NCBI GenBank assembly: GCA_945893365.1
Contig: CAMDED010000048.1
Coordinates: 1 to 48,358, forward strand
Direction of reading: 5' to 3'
Length of the DNA stretch: 48,358 bases
Source: Candidatus Sulfopaludibacter sp. SbA3
GTDB taxonomy: Bacteria; Acidobacteriota; Terriglobia; Bryobacterales; Bryobacteraceae
Below the pieces are notes generated by a model, which saw only the letters and a list, made by a program, of their open reading frames with translations, had not been told where the DNA came from and ran no database searches. The translations under genes were made by a program, and so were the position numbers. Below are positions 1 to 10,561 of this stretch, in pieces. Numbering within the stretch: the first letter of the stretch is position 1; every line of letters starts with the position of its first letter.

Positions 1-62
1 TCTCTCCTCCGCCAAAATCTCCCCCCAAAAAAAAACATCCACAACTGCTTGCCACGGTTTCA

Positions 63-269
63 TCACCATTCAACCAGCTTCTGATGTGTCGCCTGCCCCA
101 CCGAAGCCGCTTTGCGCACTTCCCGAATTTTGCGCCGGAAAGTAGCTAGCCGCCGCAAGGCCTGATTGACGTTGCTGCGCTTCGTCAGACCGAGCGGCAG
201 CAGACGGATGACCGGGAAAATACCGACGGGGAAGAACTCGAAAAGTAGCGCCAGGATGGACGGAGAAAG
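63..269 (-). other. Open frame without a normal start, downstream of nuoH
   Basis: On the minus strand a 68-codon frame stays open from just after an in-frame TGA (270-272) to a TGA at 63-65. It has coding-like composition, with most third positions G or C. It would encode a hydrophobic stretch (LLFEFFPVGIFPVIRLLPLG) followed by a basic helix-like tail rich in Arg, Lys and Ala. No ATG, GTG or TTG start is present, so it may be a gene remnant, a gene with a rare start, or chance. I do not recognise it. The rest of 1-338 holds nothing else I can name. Confidence 0.25.
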
Positions 270-338
270 TCATCGACTCCGAGGCTACGGCGAGTGCTGG
301 TGGGCGAAGCGCCCGATCCATGCGCCCGGAGGTTCACC

Positions 339-1520
339 TTACGACGCGCGCAACATGCCAAGCAGCGCGTTCACGACAACCGACGCCATGCCGATCGGGA
401 TCATGATCTTCCAGCCGATATTCATGAGCTGATCGTAGCGGAATCTTGGGAAAGTGCCGCGGAACCAGATCATGATATAGACGAACACCGCGACCTTGAA
501 CAGGAACCAGAACAGTCCGATGATCGCTGCATTGACCGCTGGAATCAAAAAAGGCACCGCGACGCCCATACAAAGGAAGGCCGCGCCAACCAGCGTTTTC
601 TGTTGCACCGGATCTTTGAGCTTCTTCACTAAAATGAGGCTGCTCGCTCCGGAACCGAGGAAAATCAGCACCGGAAGACCCACGTTCAAGGGCATCTCGA
701 GCCATGCGACGGCGGGGAACGGCCGCAGCCAGCCGCCCCAGAACAGGGTCACGGCGACGCTCGACACGACGAAAATGTTCGCGTACTCGGCGAGGAAGTA
801 CAAGGCCCAGCGAAAGCCGCTGTACTCGGTATGGAATCCGGCCACGAGTTCCGATTCCGCTTCCGGGAGATCGAAGGGGGCGCGATTGGTTTCGGCGGTG
901 GCCGAAATCAGGTACACCACGAAAGGCACGATCATGAAGCCGTAGTTCTCGAAAATGAACCAGATGTGCCGGTCCTGCTGAGCCTTCACGATGCCCTGCA
1001 TGCTGAGCGTCCCCGCCACCATCAGTCCGGAGATCAGGGCGAACGAGAGCGCGACTTCGTAACTGACAAGCTGCGCCGCGCTGCGGAGCGCGCCGAGCAG
1101 CGGATAGTGACTGTTTGAAGACCAGCCGCCGAGGATGATTCCCAGAATGCCCACGGCCGACATCGCCATGATGACCAGCACGCCGACGTTGACATCGGCG
1201 ACGGCGAGTTTCTCGCTGAACGGGATCACGGCGAACGCCGTCAGCGCCGTGAAAGTGGAGATGACCGGCGCGAACCAGAAGATGCCCTTGTCCGAATCGG
1301 CGGGTATGATGTCTTCTTTCAGCAGGAGCTTGAGGGCGTCGGCGATCGGCTGCAGGAGCCCGTGAGGCCCGACGCGCATGGGACCGAGACGCACCTGAAA
1401 GTCGGCGAGCACTTTCCGCTCGATGAGCACGATATAACCGGCCAGCAGCGGGAAGACCGCGATGATCACCACGATCATCGACACAGGCAGGAACAAGGGA
1501 TGATTGAAGACCGTTTCCAT
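339..1520 (-). CDS. nuoH: NADH-quinone oxidoreductase subunit H (complex I)
   Basis: This is the membrane subunit of proton-pumping complex I at the junction with the peripheral arm; it helps form the quinone chamber. The 393-residue product is a multi-helix membrane protein. It shows the conserved early signature ERKVLADFQVRLGPMRVGPHG (residues about 33-53), the KEDIIPADSD segment, and the acidic loop AETNRAPFDLPEAESELVAGFHTEYSG, all hallmarks of NuoH. It starts with ATG and stops with TAA. It is the last gene of the nuo operon, 10 bp after nuoN, whereas in most bacteria nuoH lies between nuoG and nuoI. Confidence 0.96.
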   Translation of the reverse strand: METVFNHPLFLPVSMIVVIIAVFPLLAGYIVLIERKVLADFQVRLGPMRVGPHGLLQPIADALKLLLKEDIIPADSDKGIFWFAPVISTFTALTAFAVIPFSEKLAVADVNVGVLVIMAMSAVGILGIILGGWSSNSHYPLLGALRSAAQLVSYEVALSFALISGLMVAGTLSMQGIVKAQQDRHIWFIFENYGFMIVPFVVYLISATAETNRAPFDLPEAESELVAGFHTEYSGFRWALYFLAEYANIFVVSSVAVTLFWGGWLRPFPAVAWLEMPLNVGLPVLIFLGSGASSLILVKKLKDPVQQKTLVGAAFLCMGVAVPFLIPAVNAAIIGLFWFLFKVAVFVYIMIWFRGTFPRFRYDQLMNIGWKIMIPIGMASVVVNALLGMLRAS

Positions 1521-1530
1521 ATGCGGTTTC

Positions 1531-3000
1531 TTATCTCATGAGCGATGTCTGGGCCATTCTCAGGAACGGCTCAGGGTAAATGCCGATGACGAGCGTGAGC
1601 GCGCCCGTGACGCCCAGCGCGAGGCGCAATCCAAGACTGGTCGAGAGCGGAGCCGGCTCGAACTGTTCCGGAATGAACATGCTCTTCACAATGCGGAAGT
1701 AGTAGTAAATGGCCACCGCAACATAAAGCGTTCCGATGACGGCGAGCGTGTAGTGCCCGGTTTCGATCAGAGAAAGGAAGATGTAATACTTCCCCAGAAA
1801 GCCCGCGGTCGGAGGAATGCCGGCGAGCGACAGCAGGAAGACCAGCATCAGCATGGCGTAGCCGGGGCTCTTGTGCATCAGGCCCGCGAGATCGTCCACG
1901 TCTTCGCCGGCGATGCCTTTTCGGCGCATCGCGACGACGACCAGAAACGCGCCCAGATTCATGAACGTATACACCATCACGTAGACGGCGACGCCGTTGA
2001 GACCCGTGCGATTTCCGGCAATCAGGCCAAGCAGCATGTAACCGGCATGTGAAATTGAACTGTAGGCGAGGAGGCGCTTGATGTTGTTCTGCGAGATCGC
2101 CGCAAGGTTTCCAAACGTCATAGTGGCGATAGCGACGGCTGCGAGCAACGGTTCCCACACGGGCCGCGAGGTGGAGAGCGGTCCCATGAAGATGCGCAGT
2201 AGAAACGCGAACGATGCGGCCTTCGAGGCGACCGAGAGATATGCGGTCACGGTGGTGGGCGCGCCTTCATAGGCGTCCGGGGCCCACATGTGAAACGGCG
2301 CGGCGGAAATTTTGAACAGCAGTCCGACGGACGTGGTGGCGACGGCCAGGAGAATCATCGGATCCCACGGGTCTCGGGCGGCGAAGGCGGCCGCCACGTC
2401 GCTCAGCTTGGTGGAGCCGGAGACTCCGTACATGATGGAGAATCCGTACGCCAGAAATCCGCTTGAAAACGCCCCTAACAGAAGATACTTCATGGCGGCT
2501 TCGTTCGAGCGCCGCTCGCCTCTGAGGAATCCCACCATGACGTAGAAGCAGAGCGCCATCAACTCGAGGCCGATGAAGAGAGTGACGAGGTCCGTGCCCG
2601 CGGCCAGAAAGAACATGCCGCACTGCGCGAAGAGGATGAGCGCATAGTATTCGCCGTGGTGCTCGCCCTCGATCTCCAGGTAATTGTAAGAGACGATGGC
2701 GACGACAACCGTCGCAATGAGGAAGATCCAGTTGAAGAACAGCGCGAAGCCGTCCATCGTGAGGGACCCTTGAAAGGCCGTAATTTCGCCGATGCCGTTC
2801 GAGATCAGAAACGAGTGCTGCCGCCAGAGTCCGTAACCGCAGAAGGCTTCTCCGGCGAGGAGAAACATGGTAAGCCACTTGCGGTCCTTGGGGTTCGGGA
2901 AAAGGAGGAAGTCGAACAGCAGAATGGCGCAGCCGAACAGAGCCAGCATCAGCGCCGGCGCCAGCACAAAGTGGTCGGTGGTCGTGTAGAACTGGCTCAT
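1531..3000 (-). CDS. nuoN: NADH-quinone oxidoreductase subunit N
   Basis: Antiporter-like membrane subunit of complex I, one of three Mrp-type proton-translocating subunits. The product has 489 residues with many transmembrane helices. It carries the family core with the helix-breaking lysines, seen in ISAAPFHMWAPDAYEGAPTTVTAYLSVASKAASF (around residues 230-265) and in QNNIKRLLAYSSISHAGYMLLG (around 305-325). The ATG overlaps the TGA of nuoM (ATGA), which implies translational coupling. It stops with TAA. Confidence 0.96.
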   Translation of the reverse strand: MSQFYTTTDHFVLAPALMLALFGCAILLFDFLLFPNPKDRKWLTMFLLAGEAFCGYGLWRQHSFLISNGIGEITAFQGSLTMDGFALFFNWIFLIATVVVAIVSYNYLEIEGEHHGEYYALILFAQCGMFFLAAGTDLVTLFIGLELMALCFYVMVGFLRGERRSNEAAMKYLLLGAFSSGFLAYGFSIMYGVSGSTKLSDVAAAFAARDPWDPMILLAVATTSVGLLFKISAAPFHMWAPDAYEGAPTTVTAYLSVASKAASFAFLLRIFMGPLSTSRPVWEPLLAAVAIATMTFGNLAAISQNNIKRLLAYSSISHAGYMLLGLIAGNRTGLNGVAVYVMVYTFMNLGAFLVVVAMRRKGIAGEDVDDLAGLMHKSPGYAMLMLVFLLSLAGIPPTAGFLGKYYIFLSLIETGHYTLAVIGTLYVAVAIYYYFRIVKSMFIPEQFEPAPLSTSLGLRLALGVTGALTLVIGIYPEPFLRMAQTSLMR

Positions 3001-4526
3001 CGGACACCTGCCTTCAGGGCGGCTTGGCCTTGATAGTATCCAGGTTTGACTCGCTCCACTAGCTGCTGCACCGGTTTCTCCAGAATGTCGAAGTAGGGTT
3101 TGGGGTAGACGCCAATCCAGAGCGCCCAGGCGATGAGCGGAAGGAATACGGCCATCTCACGCGCGCTCAGATCGGGCAGGCGCAGGTTCTTTCCGTTCGT
3201 AACTTGTCCGAGCATGACCCGCTGATAGAGCCACAACAGATAGGCCGCGCCGAGGATCACGCCCGAGACGGCGAAGGCCGCCCAGACTCTGTTCGCCTCG
3301 AACGCGCCCTGCAGAATCGTAAACTCGCCCACGAAGCCGTTCAACAGCGGCAGGCCCGCCGAGCTCAGCATGGCGATCGCGAATACGATGGCGTACTTCG
3401 GCATCACGTGCGCAATGCCGCCGTATTCGGAAATCTCGCGCGTGTGCCTGCGCTCGTACATTACGCCGATGACGAGGAAGAGCATTCCGGTCGATATGCC
3501 GTGGTTGATCTGCTGCAGGACGCTGCCGGCGATCCCGTTCGGGTTCAGGGCGAAGATTCCGAGCGTACAGAAGCCCAGGTGGCTTACCGAAGAGTACGCG
3601 ATCAACTTCTTCCAGTCCTTCTGCATCAGGCAGACGAGCGCGCCGTAAATGATGCCCACAATCGAGAGGATGGCGAGGATGCGGACGATCTCCACGTCGT
3701 TCGACGCCCTTGGCAGCAGCGGCAGGGAGAACCGCAGGAATCCGTAAGTCCCCATTTTCAACAGCACCGCGGCCAGAATGACGGAACCGGCGGTGGGAGC
3801 TTCGACGTGCGCATCCGGAAGCCAGGTGTGGAAGGGGAACATCGGCACTTTGATCGCGAAGCCGACGAAGAAGGCCCAGAAGACCCAGCGCTCCATGCCG
3901 GGTTCGAGCACGACCTTCATGAGATTCGCGATCTCGAACGTATAAGCGCCGAACTGGGCGTGATACTGGAAGTAGAGAGCCAGGATGCCGAGCAGCATCA
4001 GAACGCTGCCGGCCAGAGTGTAGAGGAAGAATTTGATGGCGGCGTAAAGCTTTCGCGGCCCGCCCCACACGCCGATGATGAAGTACATCGGCACGAGCAC
4101 CAGTTCCCAGAACACGTAGAAGAGGAAGAAATCGAGCGCCAGAAAAACGCCGATCATGCCGGTCTGAAGCAGCATGAACATGGCGTAGTATTCTTTGACT
4201 CGTTCCTCGACCGCATTCCAGGAGGAGAGCGCGGCTATGAAGCCGAATACCGTGGTCAGCATGATGAGCAGCATGCTGATGCCGTCGACGCCGATGAGAT
4301 ACTGCACGCCGAGACTGGGAATCCACTCGGCGCGCTCGACGAACTGAAAGCCGCTCGCGCCCTTATCGAAGCGGGTGGCGAGGGGGAGCGAAACCAGGAA
4401 GCCGGCAAAGGCCACCACGTTCGCCCAGATGCGAATTACGTTCTTGCTCGATCCGGGAATGAACAGCAGTACGGCGAGCCCGGCCAGCGGCGTGAATAAA
4501 ATGATGCTGAGTAAGTGCTGGTCCAA
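2997..4526 (-). CDS. nuoM: NADH-quinone oxidoreductase subunit M
   Basis: Antiporter-like membrane subunit of complex I, about 509 residues. Conserved segments include FWELVLVPMYFIIGVWGG, FAIKVPMFPFHTWLPDAHVEAPTAGSVILAA and QKDWKKLIAYSSVSHLGFCTLG. The start is taken as TTG at 4526, giving a protein that begins MDQHLLSIILFTPLAG, as is typical of NuoM. A purine-rich RBS (GGGAGACC) lies just upstream and the nuoL stop is 16 bp away. A longer frame reaches 4568 but overlaps nuoL and adds a polar, non-family N-terminus. The stop overlaps the nuoN start. Confidence 0.95.
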   Translation of the reverse strand: MDQHLLSIILFTPLAGLAVLLFIPGSSKNVIRIWANVVAFAGFLVSLPLATRFDKGASGFQFVERAEWIPSLGVQYLIGVDGISMLLIMLTTVFGFIAALSSWNAVEERVKEYYAMFMLLQTGMIGVFLALDFFLFYVFWELVLVPMYFIIGVWGGPRKLYAAIKFFLYTLAGSVLMLLGILALYFQYHAQFGAYTFEIANLMKVVLEPGMERWVFWAFFVGFAIKVPMFPFHTWLPDAHVEAPTAGSVILAAVLLKMGTYGFLRFSLPLLPRASNDVEIVRILAILSIVGIIYGALVCLMQKDWKKLIAYSSVSHLGFCTLGIFALNPNGIAGSVLQQINHGISTGMLFLVIGVMYERRHTREISEYGGIAHVMPKYAIVFAIAMLSSAGLPLLNGFVGEFTILQGAFEANRVWAAFAVSGVILGAAYLLWLYQRVMLGQVTNGKNLRLPDLSAREMAVFLPLIAWALWIGVYPKPYFDILEKPVQQLVERVKPGYYQGQAALKAGVR

Positions 4527-4542
4527 TTCCGGTCTCCCTCGC

Positions 4543-6822
4543 TTATTTGCCCGCCATGAAGTAACCAAAGAACAACGCCACGCCCACTACCACATAGAGC
4601 GCGTAAGACTGCACTTGCCCGGTCTGAATCAGGCGCACCGGATAGCTCAGCGCCTTGACGAGAAACGCGCTAAACCGTACCGCGCCGTCGACGATCCAGG
4701 TATCCCACCAAATGGAAGCGCTCGAGCTGAGGCGCGTCACCCAGCCCGCGCCGTTCACGGCTCCGTCCACCACGCCGCGATCGAAGGCTCCCATGAGCAG
4801 ACCGCCGCCTTTGGAGAGCCCGTTGACGAAGAGGAAGTCGTAGACTTCATCGACGTACCATTTGTTGAGCAACACCGTATGCAGCGGCTTCATCGAGGCT
4901 TCCATCGAATCGGAGAGCTCGGGACGGGTGTGGTACATGTACCGGGCAATCGAAATGCCGATGATGGCGATGGTTACCGAGACGCCCATGAGCAGCCACT
5001 CCGTTCCGGTATCGTGGTGTGCCTCGCCCGCGGCATGCACGGCTTCGGCCGCGGAGTGGCTGGTAAACACGGGCTCGAGCCAAGTCTCGAACAACCGGAA
5101 GCCGTCGCCAAACGCGCTCCAAAGTTTCGGTACGCCGATCCATCCGCCGAGCACACTGCCGAGCGCCAGCACCGAGAGCGGGATCGTCATGGTTGCCGGG
5201 GATTCATGGATGTGCTTTGCGGCTTCGGCTGAAACGCGCGATTTGCCGTAGAACGTCATGTTCATGAGCCGCCACATGTAGAAAGCGGTCATGCCGGCGG
5301 TCGCAAGGCCAACCGCGTAGAGCGCGTGCGATCCGAGCGGCGAGCTCCAGGTTTGCCAGAGAATTTCGTCCTTCGAGAAGAATCCGGCAAGGCCGGGGAT
5401 GCCGGCGATCGCGACCGAGCCGATGAACATGGTCCAGTGAGTGACCGGTATCTTGTCTTTCAGCGCGCCCATGTAACGCATATCCTGCTCGCCCGACATG
5501 GCGTGAATCACGCTGCCGGAACAGAGGAAGAGCAGGGCCTTGAAGAATGCGTGCGTAAACAAATGGAACACCGCGACCCAATAGGCGCCCACGCCCAGGG
5601 CGAGGAACATGTAGCCAAGCTGGCTCACGGTCGAGTAAGCGAGAACGCGTTTGATATCGTTCTGCACCAGGCCGATGGACGCGGCGAAGATTGCCGTGAA
5701 TGCGCCGACCACCGCCACAATGTGCGAAGTCGAAGGAGTCAATTGGAACAGCGCGTTCGACCGCGCCACCATGTAGACGCCCGCCGTCACCATGGTCGCC
5801 GCGTGGATCAGGGCCGATACGGGTGTGGGGCCTTCCATCGCGTCCGGCAGCCAGACATACAAGGGAAACTGCGCCGACTTGCCCGTGGCTCCGATGAACA
5901 AGAGGAGCGCCATCAAACTCAGGATTCCGAAGGCTTCCGTCTCGGCGTGGAAAGCCGGGCTCTGAAGAGCGGCGTTGACATCGAGGAAACGCACGCTGCC
6001 GGTCACCGCGAGCATCAGCAGAATACCGAGAATGAAGCCCGCGTCGCCGATCCGGTTCACGATGAAGGCCTTCTTGCCGGCGTCGCCCGCGGATTTCTTG
6101 TGGAAGTAGAATCCGATCAGCAGATAGCTGCAAAGACCGACGCCTTCCCATCCGACGAAGAGCAGTGCGTAGTTGTTGGCCAGCACCAGCATCAGCATGA
6201 AGAAGACGAACAGGTTCAGATAGCCGAAGAAGCGGTAGAAGCCCGCTTCATGTCCCATGTAGCCGACGGCGTAGACGTGAATCAGGAATCCGACGCCTGT
6301 GACCACTAGGATCATCACGGAGCTGAGCGGGTCGAGCAGGAATCCCCAGTCGGCGCCGAACGTGGCCATGCGGCCGTCGGCCATGTGGAACGGGAGACCG
6401 GCCAGCCAGGTGAACTGGATGACCTCGTGGACTCTCTCCGATTTCGCGGCGAGCTGGAGAACCGCGCCCACGGAAAAGATAAACGAAAGCAGAACCATGC
6501 CCGGGCAGAGGAGCGACACAAGGCTTCGGAGAGCGGAGTGGCCGTGGCCGTGCGCGCCATGGGCTTCATCGTGTTCGTGCGCGGAATCGTGCGTGTGGGC
6601 GTGATCGTGACCGTGATCGTGCGAGTGATCATGACCATGGTCATGCGAATGCGAATGGCCGTGCGAGTGGCCGTGATCGTCTTCGACGTAGGTCACGCCG
6701 GGCGCAACCGCCACCTCGGATTTCGGCTGCGGATCGAACTTCTTCCCGAACAGCAACATGACGGCGGCGCCGAACAAGGGGAACAGCGGGATGAGCCAGA
6801 TCGAATCGAGAAAGTTCACCAT
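4543..6822 (-). CDS. nuoL: NADH-quinone oxidoreductase subunit L with His-rich insert
   Basis: Largest antiporter-like subunit of complex I, including the long lateral helix. At 759 residues it is longer than the usual 610-700. Family motifs are clear: [63 protein letters not shown] and [22 protein letters not shown]. Between the first helix (about residues 8-26) and the next helix (about 98 onward) lies an insert at residues 50-96, nearly half histidine with Asp, Gly and Ser between. It ends in TAA. A second His-containing stretch ([14 protein letters not shown]) occurs near the C-terminal third. Confidence 0.96.
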   Translation of the reverse strand: MVNFLDSIWLIPLFPLFGAAVMLLFGKKFDPQPKSEVAVAPGVTYVEDDHGHSHGHSHSHDHGHDHSHDHGHDHAHTHDSAHEHDEAHGAHGHGHSALRSLVSLLCPGMVLLSFIFSVGAVLQLAAKSERVHEVIQFTWLAGLPFHMADGRMATFGADWGFLLDPLSSVMILVVTGVGFLIHVYAVGYMGHEAGFYRFFGYLNLFVFFMLMLVLANNYALLFVGWEGVGLCSYLLIGFYFHKKSAGDAGKKAFIVNRIGDAGFILGILLMLAVTGSVRFLDVNAALQSPAFHAETEAFGILSLMALLLFIGATGKSAQFPLYVWLPDAMEGPTPVSALIHAATMVTAGVYMVARSNALFQLTPSTSHIVAVVGAFTAIFAASIGLVQNDIKRVLAYSTVSQLGYMFLALGVGAYWVAVFHLFTHAFFKALLFLCSGSVIHAMSGEQDMRYMGALKDKIPVTHWTMFIGSVAIAGIPGLAGFFSKDEILWQTWSSPLGSHALYAVGLATAGMTAFYMWRLMNMTFYGKSRVSAEAAKHIHESPATMTIPLSVLALGSVLGGWIGVPKLWSAFGDGFRLFETWLEPVFTSHSAAEAVHAAGEAHHDTGTEWLLMGVSVTIAIIGISIARYMYHTRPELSDSMEASMKPLHTVLLNKWYVDEVYDFLFVNGLSKGGGLLMGAFDRGVVDGAVNGAGWVTRLSSSASIWWDTWIVDGAVRFSAFLVKALSYPVRLIQTGQVQSYALYVVVGVALFFGYFMAGK

Positions 6823-7124
6823 TTCAGCAAATTCACCTCATCCGCGAGGACCGTTTCCTTATTGCGGAACAGCGCGATCAGGATGCCGAGTCCGACGGCG
6901 GCTTCCGCCACGGCGTCGGTGATCACAAAGATCGCGAAAATCTGGCCGTTGACGTTCTGCAACTGATGGGAGAAGGCGATCAAATTGATATTGACGGCGT
7001 TCAAAATGAGTTCGATCGACATTAGAATGATGACGATATTGCGGCGCGTCAGCACGCCGACGGTGCCGATCAGCAGCAGCGCAACGCTGAGCGCGAGGTA
7101 ATGGACGGTGGTAACGGGTTGCAC
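6816..7124 (-). CDS. nuoK: NADH-quinone oxidoreductase subunit K
   Basis: Small three-helix subunit of the complex I membrane arm, 102 residues, the normal family length. It contains the glutamates of the proton path in helices 2 and 3 ([20 protein letters not shown] and [21 protein letters not shown]). The start is GTG at 7124, two bases after the nuoJ stop, with an AGAGGA RBS inside the end of nuoJ. A longer frame upstream of 7124 is an out-of-frame reading of nuoJ. The 3' end overlaps the nuoL start by seven bases. Confidence 0.95.
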   Translation of the reverse strand: MQPVTTVHYLALSVALLLIGTVGVLTRRNIVIILMSIELILNAVNINLIAFSHQLQNVNGQIFAIFVITDAVAEAAVGLGILIALFRNKETVLADEVNLLKW

Positions 7125-7126
7125 GG

Positions 7127-7648
7127 TCAAATCCTCTTTTTCGCCATCACGACGGAGCCGACCACGGCGACCAGCAGGAGCACGGAGGCAACTTCGAACG
7201 GCAATAGATATTCTGAAAACAGGACATCGGCGATCGCTTCCACGTTGCCCGGGCTCACGGGTGCGCCGGTTTGGGCGGCGGCCACGGGCACTTGTGCGAG
7301 TTTGAGCGCGCCCGCGCCCTTGGTCATGAACCAGGCGACCTGGAGTCCGACTACGGTCGCGCAGATGAGGGCGATGAGCCACTGTCCGTTGAACTGGCGC
7401 TCCTTGGCGGCTTCGTCGAGGTTCACGAGCATAATGACGAACAGGAACAGCACCATGATGCCGCCGATGTAGAGAACGATTTGCACGGCGAAGAGGAACT
7501 CAGCCTGCTGTAACAGGTAGAGTCCGGCGACGCCAACCAGCGAGACGATCAGCGAAATCGCGCTATGCACCGCGCTGCGCCGCGTAATCGTAAGGATCGC
7601 CCCGCCGAGCACCAAGACCGCGAATGCGTAAAAGGAAAACGTTTCCAT
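7127..7648 (-). CDS. nuoJ: NADH-quinone oxidoreductase subunit J
   Basis: Membrane subunit of complex I, 173 residues with about five transmembrane helices. It begins [32 protein letters not shown], and the helix [26 protein letters not shown] contains the Tyr-Ile-Gly-Gly pi-bulge segment typical of NuoJ. It lies between nuoI (20 bp away) and nuoK (2 bp gap), so it is part of the same transcript. Confidence 0.95.
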   Translation of the reverse strand: METFSFYAFAVLVLGGAILTITRRSAVHSAISLIVSLVGVAGLYLLQQAEFLFAVQIVLYIGGIMVLFLFVIMLVNLDEAAKERQFNGQWLIALICATVVGLQVAWFMTKGAGALKLAQVPVAAAQTGAPVSPGNVEAIADVLFSEYLLPFEVASVLLLVAVVGSVVMAKKRI

Positions 7649-7668
7649 TCTGCTTCACCCAGAAAAAT

Positions 7669-8124
7669 CTATGAAAGGTACTTCGAAGGTTTCGGACCTT
7701 CTTCGAGCATCTGCCGGTCCCAGATCGCGCCGTCGCGTGTATAGCTGGCCAATTCAAAATCCTGCGTCAGCTCAAGCGCGTCCACCGGGCAGGCGTCCTC
7801 GCAGAGTCCGCAAAACATGCAGCGGGACGTATCGTAGGTGAAGTAGGACAGCTCCTTGCGGCGCGTTTCCTCGTTGCGGGCGCTGCCGACGACGATCAGA
7901 TTCTCAGGACACGCGAGGGCGCAGAGATTACAGGCGATGCACAAGGTCTCGCCGTTTTCCGGGTTGATATTGAGGCGCGGCGCGCCGCGGTACCGCTCGG
8001 CGACCTTCGGACGCTCGGACGGGTATTGCTCGGTGCAAATGTACTTCGGATTCTGATTGCGGAACGTCACCCACAGCCCTTGCAGCAGGTCCCACAGGAA
8101 TATCGTCTTCAGGAGTTTAACCAT
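7669..8124 (-). CDS. nuoI: NADH-quinone oxidoreductase subunit I (two 4Fe-4S)
   Basis: Peripheral-arm ferredoxin-like subunit that carries clusters N6a and N6b and passes electrons to NuoB. The product has 151 residues. An amphipathic N-terminus (MVKLLKTIFLWDLLQGLWVTF) is followed by two CxxCxxCxxxCP motifs, CIACNLCALACPE (about residues 62-74) and CMFCGLCEDACPV (about 101-113). It lies 18 bp downstream of nuoD and ends with TAG. Confidence 0.96.
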   Translation of the reverse strand: MVKLLKTIFLWDLLQGLWVTFRNQNPKYICTEQYPSERPKVAERYRGAPRLNINPENGETLCIACNLCALACPENLIVVGSARNEETRRKELSYFTYDTSRCMFCGLCEDACPVDALELTQDFELASYTRDGAIWDRQMLEEGPKPSKYLS

Positions 8125-8142
8125 TTCGTCTGTCAGCCTCGC

Positions 8143-9255
<1,113 letters not shown>

Positions 9256-9260
9256 AAGCC

Positions 9261-9890
9261 TCAGTGGCCGCTTTCGATGCCCAGATTCTCCTTTACCCAG
9301 CGGTCGTCCTGCTGAAGGATCGAGTATTCCTTGCGCAACGGAAAGCCGGTCCACTCTTCGGGAAGAAGAATGCGGCGCATGTCCGGGTGACCTTCGAATT
9401 CGACGCCGAACATGTCGAAGACCTCGCGCTCGAGCCAGTTTGCGCCCAGGTGAACGTGGACCACGGAGGGCGCCTTCACGCCGTCCGCGACGTGAATCTT
9501 GACGCGGACGCGCTCGTTTGAGGCGAAGCTGTAGAGGATGTAGACCAGCTCGAAGCGCTTCTCGAGTTTCGGGTAGTCGACGGCCGTGATGTCCACGAGG
9601 TAGTCGAAATCGGCTTCGAGTTTGAGGAAGTCGAGAATCGAGTCGAGCGCTTCGGCGTTCGCCACGATGAAATTCTGGCCGAGGTAGGTGGAGTACTGGG
9701 AAATCCGGTCGCCGAAAGCCTGTTTCAGGCTCTCGGTCAGAGCGCTCTCCCATGGGGTAGCCGCCATCGCCGGAGGGGGCTTGGGGGGGACATGCGCGCC
9801 TGCGGCAGCCGCGGCGGGCTTGGGCGCGGCCGCCTTCGGTGGTTCGCCCGCGGGCGGCGGACTGCTTGCCGGTTTTTCCTCGTCAGCCAT
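9261..9890 (-). CDS. nuoC: NADH-quinone oxidoreductase subunit C with Ala/Pro-rich N-terminus
   Basis: 30-kDa-type subunit of the peripheral arm, 209 residues. The core is recognised by [14 protein letters not shown]-like sequence ([27 protein letters not shown]) and the C-terminal signature [38 protein letters not shown]. The start is the ATG at 9890, which has a strong RBS (GGAGAG). The first 45 or so residues are a low-complexity extension of Ala, Pro, Lys and Glu that other NuoC proteins usually lack. It is the first gene of this nuo operon. Confidence 0.95.
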   Translation of the reverse strand: MADEEKPASSPPPAGEPPKAAAPKPAAAAAGAHVPPKPPPAMAATPWESALTESLKQAFGDRISQYSTYLGQNFIVANAEALDSILDFLKLEADFDYLVDITAVDYPKLEKRFELVYILYSFASNERVRVKIHVADGVKAPSVVHVHLGANWLEREVFDMFGVEFEGHPDMRRILLPEEWTGFPLRKEYSILQQDDRWVKENLGIESGH

Positions 9891-9915
9891 TCCACTCTCC
9901 TGGTGAAGAGAACTA

Positions 9916-9943
9916 CGATTAGCACAGGGGGGCTTGAGTGTCA
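9916..9943 (-). promoter_or_regulatory. Candidate promoter of the nuoC-H operon
   Basis: On the minus strand a perfect TTGACA (9938-9943) lies 16 bases upstream of a weak TAATCG (9916-9921), about 25 bases before the nuoC start. The -35 is good and the -10 poor. The AT-rich stretch further upstream (10,005-10,071) is an alternative location. Confidence 0.35.
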
Positions 9944-10039
9944 AATTTTCAGCGAAGAAAAGCGGTCCCCGAGGCTCTTTTTCCGAAGCGGAGAATTCCC
10001 GATTAAAATACTTTCATTTCCGTGTAATATATGAGAATC

Positions 10040-10045
10040 TATAAT
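10040..10045 (+). promoter_or_regulatory. Consensus -10 box upstream of the 126-aa gene
   Basis: A perfect TATAAT lies in an AT-rich stretch 26 bases before the ATG at 10,072. The matching -35 position (10,017-10,022, TTTCCG) is weak. No clear Shine-Dalgarno sequence precedes the ATG, so the transcript leader would be short. Confidence 0.45.
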
Positions 10046-10071
10046 TGTAGGTCAGGACGGCTAATATATAC

Positions 10072-10452
10072 ATGTTCCCGGGTTTCCTAGTACCAGAGAC
10101 GACCATCCGCGAAGCAGGTTCGGGGCCCGACACCCCAGTGGGCACGGAAGCTGGATTGACGCTGTTGATCACGCTTGGCCTCACGCGCGTGATAGAACAG
10201 GAAAGCCTGGACTTGGCTATTTGGGGATCCTCCGACGGCGTGGAGTGGGGAGCTAAGCCGCTTGCCGCATTTCCGCAGAAATTTTACTGTGGGACCTATC
10301 AGATAATGCTTGATCTCTCGCGGACGCCGGACGTCAAGTTCCTGCGGGTGAAGTGGCTGGTCAACCGGTGGGGAAAGGGTTCCCCGAAACCGCTCTTCGA
10401 TCTCTACGTTTTCGCACAGGACGCCGCGCGGGCCATGGCGCGATCCGCTTAG
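10072..10452 (+). CDS. Conserved-looking hypothetical protein, 126 aa
   Basis: I do not recognise this protein. It is 126 residues, apparently cytosolic, with no signal peptide or membrane helix. A hydrophobic beta-strand region (AGLTLLITLGLTRVIEQESLDLAIWGSSDGVEW) is followed by FYCGTYQIMLDLS and a Trp/Arg-rich strand (VKFLRVKWLVNRWG). The alternating strands and aromatic residues suggest a small beta-sandwich fold. It is divergent from nuoC and convergent with the transglutaminase-like gene. A TATAAT box sits at the right distance upstream. Coding potential is good and function unknown. Confidence 0.7.
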   Translation: MFPGFLVPETTIREAGSGPDTPVGTEAGLTLLITLGLTRVIEQESLDLAIWGSSDGVEWGAKPLAAFPQKFYCGTYQIMLDLSRTPDVKFLRVKWLVNRWGKGSPKPLFDLYVFAQDAARAMARSA

Positions 10453-10561
10453 CACGCGGTTTTGGAGGTTCCTCGCGTTTTTGGCGCCAGATTTGGGGCG
10501 GCTCTCCGATAGGTGAGTCCGGAGATCGCCTGCGAAGAGTTCAAGGCGCCGTCATCCATGA

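Noticed and set aside
3204-4499. A long open frame opposite nuoM, on the plus strand
   Set aside because: It is rich in Arg, Glu, His and Gln and mirrors the codon pattern of a membrane protein on the other strand; it has no family signature.
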